A stretch of DNA of 64,000 nucleotides from Providencia vermicola (GCF_020381325.1 NZ_JAGSPI010000011.1:1-64000); one strand, 5' to 3'; positions 18,571-28,325 are shown, counted from the stretch's first letter. Translations and numbers: made by a program. The notes: generated by a model not told the origin, from the sequence alone.

Positions 18571-19227
18571 ATGGAAAGCAAAAATATCACAACTGGGCAA
18601 TCCACTATCTTACTCATTGATGATCATCCGATGCTGCGTAATGGGGTTAAGCAACTAATCAGCTTAGAGCCGACATTGCGAGTCATTGGGGAAGCTGATG
18701 ACGGAGAAACAGGCATTAAAATCGCCGAAGAATATGATCCGGATTTAATCCTATTAGACTTAAATATGCCAGGAATGAACGGGTTTGAAGTCCTCAGTAA
18801 TTTACGCAACCACGAACTTTCTGGTCGTATTATTTTATTCACTGTTTCTAACTATGGTGAAGATTTAATTAATGCGTTAAAACACGGTGCTGATGGCTAT
18901 TTATTAAAAGATATGGAACCCGAAAAACTCATTGTTGCATTGAAAGAAGCCGCCAGCGGTAAAATGGTTGTAAGCCCAACATTAGCCTCTGTTTTAGCCG
19001 AATCATTAAGAGATAATCGCACATCTACTGAACATAATTTATCGGTACTCACCCCAAGAGAAACGCATATTTTAGATTTAATCTCACAGGGGCTATCCAA
19101 TAAGCAAATTGCTAATAAATTAAATATTACGGAGAGTACCGTTAAAGTACATGTGAAGCATTTACTGAAAAAACTCAATTTAAAATCGCGTATTGAAGCC
19201 GCTATTTGGGTTTTACAGCAAAAGTAA
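18571..19227 (+). CDS. narL: Nitrate/nitrite response regulator NarL
   Basis: A 218-residue response regulator. The receiver domain shows the acidic pair D17-D18 and phospho-acceptor D63 (LLDLNMPG). A linker leads to a LuxR/FixJ-type helix-turn-helix ([20 protein letters not shown] onward, then [14 protein letters not shown]). I place the start at the ATG at 18571, ten bases after TTGGAG; two TTG codons upstream are poorer choices. Phosphorylated NarL binds TACYYMT heptamers, of which two lie at 16609-16624. The gene is convergent with cdaR, with only 12 bases between stops and no evident terminator. Confidence 0.96.
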   Translation: MESKNITTGQSTILLIDDHPMLRNGVKQLISLEPTLRVIGEADDGETGIKIAEEYDPDLILLDLNMPGMNGFEVLSNLRNHELSGRIILFTVSNYGEDLINALKHGADGYLLKDMEPEKLIVALKEAASGKMVVSPTLASVLAESLRDNRTSTEHNLSVLTPRETHILDLISQGLSNKQIANKLNITESTVKVHVKHLLKKLNLKSRIEAAIWVLQQK

Positions 19228-19239
19228 TCTGACCGCCAA

Positions 19240-20394
19240 TTAGGTTAATGCATCTAACCATGGCTGCTGTTTTGGGTAACGCCGGCGGTAGCCATGCATT
19301 GCCACCGATAATTGAATCAAATCAGTGAATTTTGTTGGGTCGAGCCCCGTTTGCTTTTTAATTTGTTGTAGCCGATAACTTAACGTGTTGCGGTGAATAC
19401 CAAGCTGCAAAGCGGTATTACCAATTTCACCATTTTGCGATAAAAATAACTCTAACGTTTCCAACAAACTTTCCCCTGAATCATGCAATAAGATTTTATT
19501 GCAAATATCCAAAAAGAAATTAAATAAATAACTGTTTTCTAACTCATTAAATAAACAAAATGAGGCCATTTCTTTAAATAAGAAAACCTGTTTTTCAGGC
19601 ACTGTCTGGCGTCCCACATCAATCACTGAGCGAGCAAAATGCACCGCATCACGCACATGTTCTTCGCTATCGGCTTGCACACCAACACCAATATAGTACT
19701 GACTTAGTTGACCATCTAAAATAAAATGTAGGTTAGGAATAAATGATTCATTTTGATAGTGTTTTGAGGGAAATAGCATCAATACTTCACGGCTATTGAG
19801 TAGCAGAACATCACTTTTTTCTATCGCCGATAATTCTGTAATGATGGTATCTAAGATTTCAGGGCGATATTGAATCGCTTCAATATTAATAATCACTGGG
19901 ATAGTAGGTAGCGAAAACGAAAAACCTGAGTTATGCAGCTTTAATAATGCACTACGCCCCTGAATAGGTGTGGCACTTTCAATAAACTGAACAAATAGCA
20001 TATCCCGTAAGCGGTGCTGCCAATTGATGCTACGACGCTCAATTTCCTGCTGAATAAGTAACTCCGCGGTAAGAATCGCTAATTCCGCATAACGCTGAAT
20101 AACCACGGGATCGCCACTCACGCCAATCACCAACTCCACTTTATCAGCCACAATAATCGGGTGATTGATCCCTGGAGCAACATTAGAATAAGCGCGGGCT
20201 TCATTTTCATTGTAAATCGTGATCCGTTTGCCGCAGCGGATCACCTCCACTGCGGCCTCATGCGTTTCACCGATACGTTTTTTTTCACCTGAAGCGATAA
20301 TCATCCCCTGACTGTTAATCACATTGACGTTGTGGTGGATGATCCCCATTGCACGCGTGACAATATCATTAGCTAATTTTTCAGTCAGTAGCAT
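19240..20394 (-). CDS. cdaR: Carbohydrate diacid regulator CdaR
   Basis: A 384-residue regulator, almost the same length as E. coli CdaR. It has an N-terminal sugar-diacid recognition domain (MGIIHHNVNVINSQGMIIASG), a middle region, and a C-terminal PucR-type helix-turn-helix (ALQLGIHRNTLSYRLQQIKK). In E. coli it activates the gar and gud genes for galactarate and glucarate in response to diacids or glycerate. Here it is the last gene of a three-gene operon with a glycerate kinase and a carrier, while garD, gudD, garL and garR are absent from the window. In this setting it may respond to glycerate itself. Confidence 0.9.
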   Translation of the reverse strand: MLLTEKLANDIVTRAMGIIHHNVNVINSQGMIIASGEKKRIGETHEAAVEVIRCGKRITIYNENEARAYSNVAPGINHPIIVADKVELVIGVSGDPVVIQRYAELAILTAELLIQQEIERRSINWQHRLRDMLFVQFIESATPIQGRSALLKLHNSGFSFSLPTIPVIINIEAIQYRPEILDTIITELSAIEKSDVLLLNSREVLMLFPSKHYQNESFIPNLHFILDGQLSQYYIGVGVQADSEEHVRDAVHFARSVIDVGRQTVPEKQVFLFKEMASFCLFNELENSYLFNFFLDICNKILLHDSGESLLETLELFLSQNGEIGNTALQLGIHRNTLSYRLQQIKKQTGLDPTKFTDLIQLSVAMHGYRRRYPKQQPWLDALT

Positions 20395-20408
20395 ATTACC
20401 GCCTCATC

Positions 20409-21572
20409 TTATTGTTTTATTAAATTTTTTTGGCTTGATAATACTGTTCTTAGTAAGTTTTCAGCGGTATCCTCTAAGTAACGCTCTCCATTAACCATCG
20501 CTTGCTCTAAAGAGACAGGTCCAGGGCAAAGTGACCACATCGCCGTAATCCCGTGTTGATACAAAATTCGGCTATCTTCACTGTACCCACCGCATAAGGC
20601 GATTGTCGGTACACCAAAGCGGCTTGCCATACGGGCGACACCGACGGGTGCTTTACCGTTGGCACTTTGGCTGTCCATCCGCCCCTCTCCAACAATCACT
20701 AAGTCTGCTTGTTGGATATAAGCCTCTGCACCCAATAACCCGAGAACAAGGTCAATCCCTTTTTCGAGCTTAGCATCAACAAACCAACGCAACCCTGCAC
20801 CTAGTCCGCCAGCCGCGCCACTTCCCGCCTCTGATGAGACATCTTTCCCTAAGGTGCTCGACATTAATTGTGCATAATGCGTCATACCTGCTTCCAGCTG
20901 GTCTAGTACAGTTTTATCAGCCCCTTTTTGTGGGCCATAAATATATGTTGCCCCATTTTTGCCAAGCAACGGGTTTTCCACATCACAAGATACGCTAAAT
21001 TCAACCGCCGCAGCACGAGGATCAAACTTATCCACGTTAATTTTTGCGATATTAATAAGGTTCTCACCATTTATTGGCGAGCTAATCAGTTGATGGTTTT
21101 TATCGTAAAATTGTGCGCCAAGTGCTTGCGCAAAGCCCGCCCCGCCATCGTTTGTTGCACTTCCACCTATACCAATAATAATGCGGTTGCACCCCAAGTC
21201 GAGGGCATATTTCACCATTTCCCCCAAACCGTATGTTGAGGCTTTTTCTGCATGGCGAAATTCAGGTTTGACAAGCTCTAGGCCACTGCATTGTGCCATT
21301 TCAATAAAAGCGGTTTTTCCGTCCAGCACCAGCAGCCGTGCATCAACTTGGCTGCCATAAGGCCCTGTACACGTCAATATGTAAGGCGTTACACCAGATA
21401 AAACTGGACTATGCTCTAGTGACTCCAACAGGCCTTCTCCGCCATCGGATATCGGCAATAACGTCATATCCAAATCGGAGGATACACGCTTGAAACCCTC
21501 AGCAACTGCTTGGCATGCCTGCTGTGCTGAGCAACTTCCTTTAAAGGAATCAAGTGCGATAACAATTTTCAT
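20409..21572 (-). CDS. garK: Glycerate 2-kinase (GarK/GlxK family)
   Basis: A 387-residue glycerate kinase of the GarK/GlxK family, with the N-terminus MKIVIALDSFKGS, the phosphate-binding IGIGGSATNDGGAGFAQALG and VVGEGRMDSQSANGK. It phosphorylates D-glycerate to 2-phosphoglycerate, feeding lower glycolysis. AGGA stands before its ATG, and the carrier gene ends 33 bases upstream. With CdaR 14 bases downstream, the operon looks like a glycerate uptake and use unit. Confidence 0.93.
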   Translation of the reverse strand: MKIVIALDSFKGSCSAQQACQAVAEGFKRVSSDLDMTLLPISDGGEGLLESLEHSPVLSGVTPYILTCTGPYGSQVDARLLVLDGKTAFIEMAQCSGLELVKPEFRHAEKASTYGLGEMVKYALDLGCNRIIIGIGGSATNDGGAGFAQALGAQFYDKNHQLISSPINGENLINIAKINVDKFDPRAAAVEFSVSCDVENPLLGKNGATYIYGPQKGADKTVLDQLEAGMTHYAQLMSSTLGKDVSSEAGSGAAGGLGAGLRWFVDAKLEKGIDLVLGLLGAEAYIQQADLVIVGEGRMDSQSANGKAPVGVARMASRFGVPTIALCGGYSEDSRILYQHGITAMWSLCPGPVSLEQAMVNGERYLEDTAENLLRTVLSSQKNLIKQ

Positions 21573-21605
21573 GTAGGCTTTCCTATTGTAAATGGCGATG
21601 TTGCG

Positions 21606-22946
21606 TTATTTTACTTGTACCGATGTTGGCGTTTGTACTTTCTCACTGTTGCTCATACCGTTGGTGTTCACTCGCGAAGCGATAAGTGTTCCGATAACCA
21701 ACAAACCAACACCAAACCATAATCCAGAGGTAGCAGTACCTGTGTAATCTTCAAAGAACCCTAAAATAAATGGCCCTAAGAAACCGCCAAACAACCCTAA
21801 ACAGTTCAATAAGGCCAGACTCCCTGCCAGCATACTACCACTCATATACGTTGGTGGAAGTGAGAAAATAATAGATTGCACAACAAAGAACATAAAGGCA
21901 GTTAAGCAAAAGCCGATTAACCCAACCACTGGCCCGCCAAGTGCCCCAATCACCAATCCAACAGCCATTACTGCATAACCCGAAATTAAAATGCGGGACG
22001 AACGACGCGGAGTATTCGCTTTTCTTGCCACAAAAATGCCGCCAATAGCCGCTGAAATCCAAGGAATTGCCGTTAATAAGCCTATTTGAATTGGCGTTAA
22101 TTTGCCGTATTCACCAATAATCGTTGGTAAGAAATAACTTAAGCCATATACAGAGAATTGGTGCGTAAAATAAATCGCGACAATCATCATAAACGCTTTA
22201 TTTTTAAATGCCGCCTTAAGTGAGAATTTGTTATTACTGACGCTAATGCTGTTTTGGTCTTGCTCGTGTTTATATTTAATATAATTCCGATCGTCTTCAT
22301 CTAACCATTTTGCGTCTTCGGGTTTATTCGGTAAAACAAACCACACGACAAAAGCCAAAATAACCGCAGGTAAACCTTCAATCACAAACATCCATTGCCA
22401 ACCATGGAAACCTAATAGCCCGTCCATGCTTAGCAATAAACCACTCAATGGTGCACCAATAATATTGGCAAGACACACCCCTAATAAGAATAGCCCTGTT
22501 GCTTTAGCCCGTTCTTCTTGGCTAAACCAGTAGGTCATATACAGGATCACACCAGGATATAACCCCGCTTCTGCTGCCCCTAGTAATAGGCGCAGAATAT
22601 AAAAAGACGTAGGCCCTGTAACGAATGCCATTGCGGCAGACAATAATCCCCACGTGATCATGATCCGCGTGATCCAAAAGCGCGCACCCACTTTTTCCAT
22701 GATCAGGTTACTTGGGATCTCAAGAATTGAATAGGTCAGGAAAAATAACCCCGCGCCGATCCCGAATGCTGTGGCAGATAATCCGAGGTCTATCGACATC
22801 GCATGTTTTGCCATCCCGATATTCGTGCGGTCAATAAAGCTAATAATATAAGCCAAAATTAATAACGGCATCAGGTTGCGATATATCTTTGCGTTGGTCT
22901 TTTTACCCTGTGCCGCATAATCTAACTTTGCATTTGTAGAAAACAT
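21606..22946 (-). CDS. MFS anion:cation symporter family carrier, likely glycerate or related acid
   Basis: A 446-residue, 12-helix MFS protein of the anion:cation symporter (ACS) family, the group that includes GarP, GudP, RhmT and tartrate transporters (FIDRTNIGMAKHAM in helix 1; LRLLLGAAEAGLYPGVILYM). I start at the ATG at 22946, because GAGG lies nine bases upstream; the ATG at 22961 has no ribosome site. It heads an operon with glycerate kinase and CdaR, so D-glycerate or a sugar diacid is the probable substrate. Pathway enzymes for diacids are not present nearby. Confidence 0.88.
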   Translation of the reverse strand: MFSTNAKLDYAAQGKKTNAKIYRNLMPLLILAYIISFIDRTNIGMAKHAMSIDLGLSATAFGIGAGLFFLTYSILEIPSNLIMEKVGARFWITRIMITWGLLSAAMAFVTGPTSFYILRLLLGAAEAGLYPGVILYMTYWFSQEERAKATGLFLLGVCLANIIGAPLSGLLLSMDGLLGFHGWQWMFVIEGLPAVILAFVVWFVLPNKPEDAKWLDEDDRNYIKYKHEQDQNSISVSNNKFSLKAAFKNKAFMMIVAIYFTHQFSVYGLSYFLPTIIGEYGKLTPIQIGLLTAIPWISAAIGGIFVARKANTPRRSSRILISGYAVMAVGLVIGALGGPVVGLIGFCLTAFMFFVVQSIIFSLPPTYMSGSMLAGSLALLNCLGLFGGFLGPFILGFFEDYTGTATSGLWFGVGLLVIGTLIASRVNTNGMSNSEKVQTPTSVQVK

Positions 22947-23025
22947 AGATAAGATCCTCATGTTGCAGTGAAACAGGCTAGGTGCTTTCTTACATTCCCC
23001 TACCTGTTGTTATTACCTCAGCAAC

Positions 23026-23048
23026 AGCCCGACGCCCCACGTCGGGCT
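23026..23048. terminator. GC-rich hairpin after the thiolase gene
   Basis: A 9-bp perfect stem (AGCCCGACG/CGTCGGGCT, 26-34 and 40-48 of the 23000 block) with a 5-base loop, just past the thiolase stop (23066) in the minus direction. No T run follows on the minus strand; a short T stretch follows on the plus strand. It probably separates the CoA operon from the carrier operon, by partial termination or RNA protection. Confidence 0.5.
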
Positions 23049-23065
23049 TTTACTTGCGGTATTTC

Positions 23066-24250
23066 TTATTCTCTTTCGAACAACATTGATATCCCTTGAC
23101 CACCACCGATACACATCGTCACTAACCCTGTAGTAACCTGACGGCGTTCCATTTCATACATTAACTTAACGGGTAAAATCGCCCCACTCGCCCCAACGGG
23201 GTGACCCAGTGCAATCGCGCCGCCATTCACATTGACCCGTGAACTATCTAATGACAAATCATTCATAACTGCTATCGCTTGAGCGGCAAAAGCTTCATTT
23301 AACTCAATAAGATCAATGTCTTTGACATCCATCTTTATTTTTTCCATCAAGCGGCGTGTCGCAGGTGCTGGGCCAAAACCCATAATGGCAGCTTCACAGC
23401 CCGCAACCGCCCAATCCACCACTTTCATTCGTGGCTTCAAACCACGTTTTTCCGCTTCTTCGCGGCGCATCATCACTAATGCCGCTGCACCATCATTAAT
23501 CCCTGAAGAGTTGGCTGCAGTAATCACACCATCCGCTTTAAATGCAGGGCGTAATTTTGCCAGTTTTTCCCTTGGCGTATCTCGTGGGTGCTCATCCGTA
23601 TCGAAAATACGTGTCCCTTTACGCCCTTCTTGAATTTCCATCGGCAAGATTTGCTCTTTAAAGTAACCTGCTTCGATGGCTTTCAGCGCTTTTTGCTGAC
23701 TATCCCAGGCAAAATCGTCCATTTCCTCACGGGAAATATTAAATTGCTCTGCAACATTTTCCGCCGTCATCCCATTGTGGTATGGGCCTTCAGGCCAAGT
23801 TAAAATCGACGTCAATCCATCTTCTAAAACATCATTGCCCATGCGATAGCCATAACGCGCTTTACGCAAGTAGTACGGCAGCATGGTCATGTTTTCCGTT
23901 CCGCATGCCACAACCACATTCGACTGCCCTGTTTGCAACAACATCATGCCATCTGCCAGTGCCTGTAGCCCCGAGCCACATTGGCGGTTAACAGAATAAG
24001 CGGTAGTTTCTTTTGGTAAGCCAGCACGTAGTTGACAGATCCGCGCAATAAAACCACTTTCTGCGATTTGCCCCACGTTTCCGACAATCACTTCATCCAC
24101 ATCTTCTGGTGCGATCCCTGCTCGTTTTACGGCTTCGCGGATCACTTCAGCCCCTAAATCGTGTTGGTGCGTGTTCGCAAAACTGCCACCCATGGTACCA
24201 ATAGCCGTTCTCACACCACTGACAATCACAATATCATTTGCGTTTTTCAT
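23066..24250 (-). CDS. Acetyl-CoA C-acetyltransferase (thiolase)
   Basis: A 394-residue biosynthetic-type thiolase (AtoB/PhaA group). All three catalytic elements are present: C91 in NRQCGSGLQA, H350 in ALGHPVGASGA and C380 in CIGGGQG. It interconverts two acetyl-CoA and acetoacetyl-CoA in the cytoplasm. It is the last gene of a four-gene operon after a FabG-like reductase (nine bases away), a CoA transferase and a CoA ligase. In the catabolic direction it would finish conversion of acetoacetyl-CoA to acetyl-CoA; in the other it would start hydroxyacyl-CoA synthesis. No PHA synthase is in the window. Confidence 0.94.
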   Translation of the reverse strand: MKNANDIVIVSGVRTAIGTMGGSFANTHQHDLGAEVIREAVKRAGIAPEDVDEVIVGNVGQIAESGFIARICQLRAGLPKETTAYSVNRQCGSGLQALADGMMLLQTGQSNVVVACGTENMTMLPYYLRKARYGYRMGNDVLEDGLTSILTWPEGPYHNGMTAENVAEQFNISREEMDDFAWDSQQKALKAIEAGYFKEQILPMEIQEGRKGTRIFDTDEHPRDTPREKLAKLRPAFKADGVITAANSSGINDGAAALVMMRREEAEKRGLKPRMKVVDWAVAGCEAAIMGFGPAPATRRLMEKIKMDVKDIDLIELNEAFAAQAIAVMNDLSLDSSRVNVNGGAIALGHPVGASGAILPVKLMYEMERRQVTTGLVTMCIGGGQGISMLFERE

Positions 24251-24259
24251 TCTGTTCTC

Positions 24260-24997
24260 CTACAGCACCATACCGCCGCCAACATTAATCACTTCGCCAT
24301 TGATATAGCGCGCTTTGTCTGACGCTAAGAACGCCACACATTGCCCAACGTCTCGTGGGTCACCCGCAAAGCCCGCTGGGATTTTGCTGATCATGATGTC
24401 CCATACTTTTTCAGGCACACCACGGGTCATGTCGGTATCAATAAATCCAGGGCAGATAGCATTGACAGTGACGCCTTTGCGCGCCAATTCCCGGCAAGCA
24501 GTTTTCGTTAAGCCGATAACACCTGCTTTTGAGGCGGCATAGTTAGCTTGCCCCACATTCCCTAACCAGCTTGCGGAAGAGATATTCACAATGCGACCGC
24601 TTCCTTGCTCGCGCATCAATTTTGCTGCTTCTTGCATACAGTTAAACGTGCCTTTCAAGTTAATGTCGATAACCTTATCCCAATCGTCGTCACTTAACTT
24701 ATGCAGCATTCCATCACGGTTAATCCCTGCGTTATTCACAATCACGTCAATGCCGCCAAAGTGTTCTTTAGCTTGTGAAAAGAGTGCGTTTACTTGCTCA
24801 CGTTTAGCAATATCACAAGGGATAAACACGGCTTCAAAACCTTGCTGCTGTAATTGTTTTGCGCTTTCTTCACCTGAGGACATCGCGAGGTCGGAAATCA
24901 CCACTTTTGCACCTTCTTCTGCTAGTACTTGTGCAATAGCAAAACCAATACCTCTTGCTGAGCCCGTGACGATGGCAACTTTGTCTTTGACTAACAT
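24260..24997 (-). CDS. SDR 3-oxoacyl-CoA/ACP reductase (FabG/PhaB-like)
   Basis: A 245-residue classical short-chain dehydrogenase. Seen are the TGSARGIG cofactor motif (residues 11-18), NNAG at 88-91, and the catalytic S140 region, Y153 and K157 (YAASK). The C-terminus (INGEVINVGGGMVL) is FabG-like. Between a thiolase and a CoA transferase it most likely interconverts 3-hydroxybutyryl-CoA (R form) and acetoacetyl-CoA, rather than serving fatty-acid synthesis, since fabG normally sits with acpP. Direction and coenzyme cannot be read here. Confidence 0.9.
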   Translation of the reverse strand: MLVKDKVAIVTGSARGIGFAIAQVLAEEGAKVVISDLAMSSGEESAKQLQQQGFEAVFIPCDIAKREQVNALFSQAKEHFGGIDVIVNNAGINRDGMLHKLSDDDWDKVIDINLKGTFNCMQEAAKLMREQGSGRIVNISSASWLGNVGQANYAASKAGVIGLTKTACRELARKGVTVNAICPGFIDTDMTRGVPEKVWDIMISKIPAGFAGDPRDVGQCVAFLASDKARYINGEVINVGGGMVL

Positions 24998-25023
24998 AAA
25001 TAAATCCCTCTTTAATATTGAAA

Positions 25024-26592
25024 CTATAAATACGAAACCAAACCAAAAGGCGCTTCTTCAAATAATGAAGAGGACATCACTTTCAAATCAGGGGAGATTT
25101 CTGGCACGAAATCCATATGGGCAAGAATGTCGCGTTCAAGGTCAATCCCTGGTGCGATTTCAACCAATACAGGCACTTTTCCACCCAAAGTAAATACCGC
25201 TCGTTCCGTGACAAAATGCATGGTTTGGTTAATCTGACGCGCCACATCTGCGTTCCAAGAAATCTGCCTAACGTTATTCACCAACTTACGAATATCCCCT
25301 TCACGGGTAATCTTTAACTGCCCGTTTTCACAGTGGATATCTAACCCTTTCGCAGTAAATGTTGAGCAAAAAACCACATGACGAGCATTTTGTGTGATAT
25401 CAATAAACCCACCGGCTCCTGGGCAAATATTGCCAAGCAAAGTGGCATTCACATGACCGCTGGCATCCATTTCTCCCGCGCCCATATAAGTGATATCTAC
25501 CCCAGCCCCGTTGTAGTAAAGCATCTGATCTTGGTGGCTGATCATCGCAGACAGGTTGCGGCCAATACCAAAATCAATCCCCCCCGCTTGAACTCCGCCC
25601 CAAATGCCAGATTCCACAGTAATATCAACGCGTTTCGTGGCATCTTCCTCTTGGATAATCGAACCGATCACATCGTTGGGGATCCCTGTCCCTAAGTTGA
25701 TCACACAGTTTTCAGTGAGATAACGACAAGCAATACGCCCGATCAACTTACGAATATCGAGAGGCAGTGGCGTGGTTTGCTGCACAGGCGTGCGAATATC
25801 ACCACACAATGTAGGGTCAAAGAACCAGCTCGAAGACTGGCGGTGGTCTTCTTCTGGGTTATCACAAATCACGATGTGGTCAATAAAACTGGCAGGGACG
25901 GTAACGCGTTTCGGGTGCAAAGTGCCTTCTTCCACGCAATATTTCACCTGAGCAATGACTTTCCCACCGAAGCGTTTTGCCGCTAAAACCGCATGCAACA
26001 CTTCCAACGACATGGCTTCTTCATCGGTGGTCAGGTTACCTTTGCTATCTGCATGCGTACCGCGGATCACCACAACATCCAGCGGAATTTCGGGATACCA
26101 CAGCCAATCTTCCCCTTTAAAACTCACTTTTTCGACTAGCGGTGGCAGTGCTAGCGTTTTGGCATTCATTCGGCCACCTTCTAAGTCAGGGTCAATAAAT
26201 GTCCCTAAACCGACTTTGGATAAACGACCAGGAAGACCTGCTGCCATCGCGCCATACAAATGCACCATTTGCCCTTGAGGTAAGCAGTAGGCCTCAACTT
26301 CATTATCGTTGATCATCTGCATCCAACGCGGCGCTAGTCCCCAGTGAGAGCCAACAATGCGTTTCACCATGCCTTGATGTGCAAAATGTTGATTGCCGCG
26401 AATACGGTTACATTGCCCAGCCGCATGTACTAGCGTTAATTGTTTTGGCGAACCTTCTGATAAAAAACGCTGTTCAATAGCAGACAAAATAGACTCAGCT
26501 GCGCTGGTTAATGTCATTCCCACAGTGCAAATTGTATCGCCATCATTAATTAATTCAGCGGCTTCTTGTTTAGAGATAAACTTATTATTCAT
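25024..26592 (-). CDS. Acetate/3-ketoacid CoA-transferase (YdiF-like, fused alpha-beta)
   Basis: A 522-residue family I CoA-transferase with both halves fused, as in E. coli YdiF and mammalian SCOT. The catalytic glutamate is E327 in TVESGIWGG, followed by the conserved GIDFG and a glycine-rich CoA loop. It moves CoA between short-chain acyl-CoA donors (acetyl- or acetoacetyl-CoA) and free acids through a glutamyl-CoA thioester. In this operon it would activate a short 3-hydroxy or 3-keto acid, or recycle CoA. The downstream reductase begins 26 bases later. Confidence 0.92.
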   Translation of the reverse strand: MNNKFISKQEAAELINDGDTICTVGMTLTSAAESILSAIEQRFLSEGSPKQLTLVHAAGQCNRIRGNQHFAHQGMVKRIVGSHWGLAPRWMQMINDNEVEAYCLPQGQMVHLYGAMAAGLPGRLSKVGLGTFIDPDLEGGRMNAKTLALPPLVEKVSFKGEDWLWYPEIPLDVVVIRGTHADSKGNLTTDEEAMSLEVLHAVLAAKRFGGKVIAQVKYCVEEGTLHPKRVTVPASFIDHIVICDNPEEDHRQSSSWFFDPTLCGDIRTPVQQTTPLPLDIRKLIGRIACRYLTENCVINLGTGIPNDVIGSIIQEEDATKRVDITVESGIWGGVQAGGIDFGIGRNLSAMISHQDQMLYYNGAGVDITYMGAGEMDASGHVNATLLGNICPGAGGFIDITQNARHVVFCSTFTAKGLDIHCENGQLKITREGDIRKLVNNVRQISWNADVARQINQTMHFVTERAVFTLGGKVPVLVEIAPGIDLERDILAHMDFVPEISPDLKVMSSSLFEEAPFGLVSYL

Positions 26593-26660
26593 GATAAAAC
26601 CTACCTAAAGGCTAATATTTCATAGCCCTTTATTTGATAAATTAAAAAAAGAATTAGCTG

Positions 26661-28178
26661 TTAGCTATTTAAAGAATAATATCGCTGTTTTAAATCTTTC
26701 TTACTTATTTTCCCATTCCATGTTCTTGGGAAATTACGGGTAAACATAATTTTTACAGGAACTTTATAATTAGGTATCCGTTCTTTTAGCCATTCCATAA
26801 TTTCTTTACTGGTTAAACAAACTTGGCTTTCTGGAATAATAAACGCTATTGGTTCTTCACCATAAATTGGGCTTTCTACTGGAATAACGGCGACTTCATT
26901 GACACCAGGGTAATTGGAAATTAAATCTTCCACTTCGATAGAATAAATTTTTTCCCCACCTCGGTTAATCATATCTTTAATTCTATCTTGAATATAAAGA
27001 AAGCCGTCTTCATCCAGATAGCCAATATCCCCAGTAAAGAACCATCCATCCTGAAACGACGTGGTATTTGCAGGGCTATCAGGCCAATAACGCTGAATGA
27101 CAACATCCCCTTTAACCCAAATGTTCCCCGTTTCATTTACCTGTTTTTCTTCACCCTTTTCACTTCTAATCGAAACTTTCAGCCCTGGAACTGGTGTGCC
27201 TGAACTGGCTTTTTTCGGACTGTTTCGAATATCATCTAAATATACCGTTGCAGGGGACGATGTTTCCGTTAAACCATATATAGAATGAATTGATGTTTTT
27301 GTAAAAATATAAGATAGCTCTTTAATCGTTCCTTCATTTAAATGCCCTGCACCGCAGGCAATCATTTTCAACGAATTAAATCTTTCTAAATTAATGCTTT
27401 TATTTTCTTTTATCTTTTGAACTAATAAAATAAAAACTGTCGGCGAGCCATGTAAAAAAGTAATTTTTTCTTTCGCAATTGTTGAAATCATTTCTTTAGC
27501 ATTAAATTTTTGATGTAGAAAAATAGTTCCACCAATATGAATAAATAATGCCAAAATAGCCGATAGCCCAGTAATATGGTAAATCGGTACGGCTAATATC
27601 GTTTTATCATTTTCAGTTAATTTTAATGTTTGTTGATAAGCATAAACCGCTGACAAAATATTTTTATGCGTAATGACAGCACCTTTTGGTGCCCCTGTTG
27701 TCCCTGATGTAAAAATAATGACGGCAGGGTCTTCTTCATTAACATGATTCACAAACGTCATTTCATCCGTCAGTGTTAATGCTTTCCATTGAGAAAGGCT
27801 TATACCTTTTACATTAAAGTCCCCCAACCACGGCTGGTAGGTATCATCCCAAAAAATGGCATCTGCATTAATACGTGAAAGATGCTCTTTGCCCTCAAAC
27901 TCCTTCATTTTGGTGCTTAATGGAATAACCTGAATACCCAGCCCCACCGCTGCATAAAATAGCTGGCAAAACTCTATGGTGTTTCCCCAACCCAAAATAA
28001 TACGGTCGCCTTTTCGCAATTGTAGGGTTGATGTTAGCCAAAACATCGTTTGGTTGACCTTCACCAATAACTGGCGATAACGCCAATGCTGCTCTTCAAA
28101 AACAATGGCGACAGCATCAGGCTGCGTGTTTGCCCTATTTAATAGGCTTTGATAGATATTTGAATTTGATGCAAACAT
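26661..28178 (-). CDS. Acyl-CoA synthetase (AMP-forming)
   Basis: A 505-residue class I adenylate-forming enzyme. The P-loop-like IIFTSGTTGAPKGA, the YGLTETSSPA block, the WFFTGDIGYLDEDG aspartate motif and the C-terminal lysine motif (NGKISKKDL) are all present, so it looks active. It activates a carboxylic acid to acyl-CoA through an acyl-AMP; chain length is not readable, but length and neighbours suggest a short or medium acid. It is the first gene of the operon, with GGAG seven bases before its ATG, and is more AT-rich than the following genes. The 480 bases upstream contain repeated CTTAAG and GTTCACA motifs. Confidence 0.88.
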   Translation of the reverse strand: MFASNSNIYQSLLNRANTQPDAVAIVFEEQHWRYRQLLVKVNQTMFWLTSTLQLRKGDRIILGWGNTIEFCQLFYAAVGLGIQVIPLSTKMKEFEGKEHLSRINADAIFWDDTYQPWLGDFNVKGISLSQWKALTLTDEMTFVNHVNEEDPAVIIFTSGTTGAPKGAVITHKNILSAVYAYQQTLKLTENDKTILAVPIYHITGLSAILALFIHIGGTIFLHQKFNAKEMISTIAKEKITFLHGSPTVFILLVQKIKENKSINLERFNSLKMIACGAGHLNEGTIKELSYIFTKTSIHSIYGLTETSSPATVYLDDIRNSPKKASSGTPVPGLKVSIRSEKGEEKQVNETGNIWVKGDVVIQRYWPDSPANTTSFQDGWFFTGDIGYLDEDGFLYIQDRIKDMINRGGEKIYSIEVEDLISNYPGVNEVAVIPVESPIYGEEPIAFIIPESQVCLTSKEIMEWLKERIPNYKVPVKIMFTRNFPRTWNGKISKKDLKQRYYSLNS

Positions 28179-28253
28179 GGGCGCACTCCAACCAACGGAT
28201 ATCTCTTATTGGTATTCAATGTATAAAATGCCCCCTGCGAAATTAGTGCCAAT

Positions 28254-28271
28254 GTTCACATATTGTTCACA
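28254..28271. repeat. Direct repeat GTTCACA, 11-base period
   Basis: GTTCACA occurs at 28254-28260 and 28265-28271, one helical turn apart, about 75-95 bases upstream of the CoA-ligase start. It has the form of a tandem operator for an activator. No regulator gene is adjacent. Confidence 0.4.
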
Positions 28272-28325
28272 TCCTTTTTTTAAAAGGATTAGTTATTTGC
28301 ACAATTCGTTTGTTAAATATTTTTC

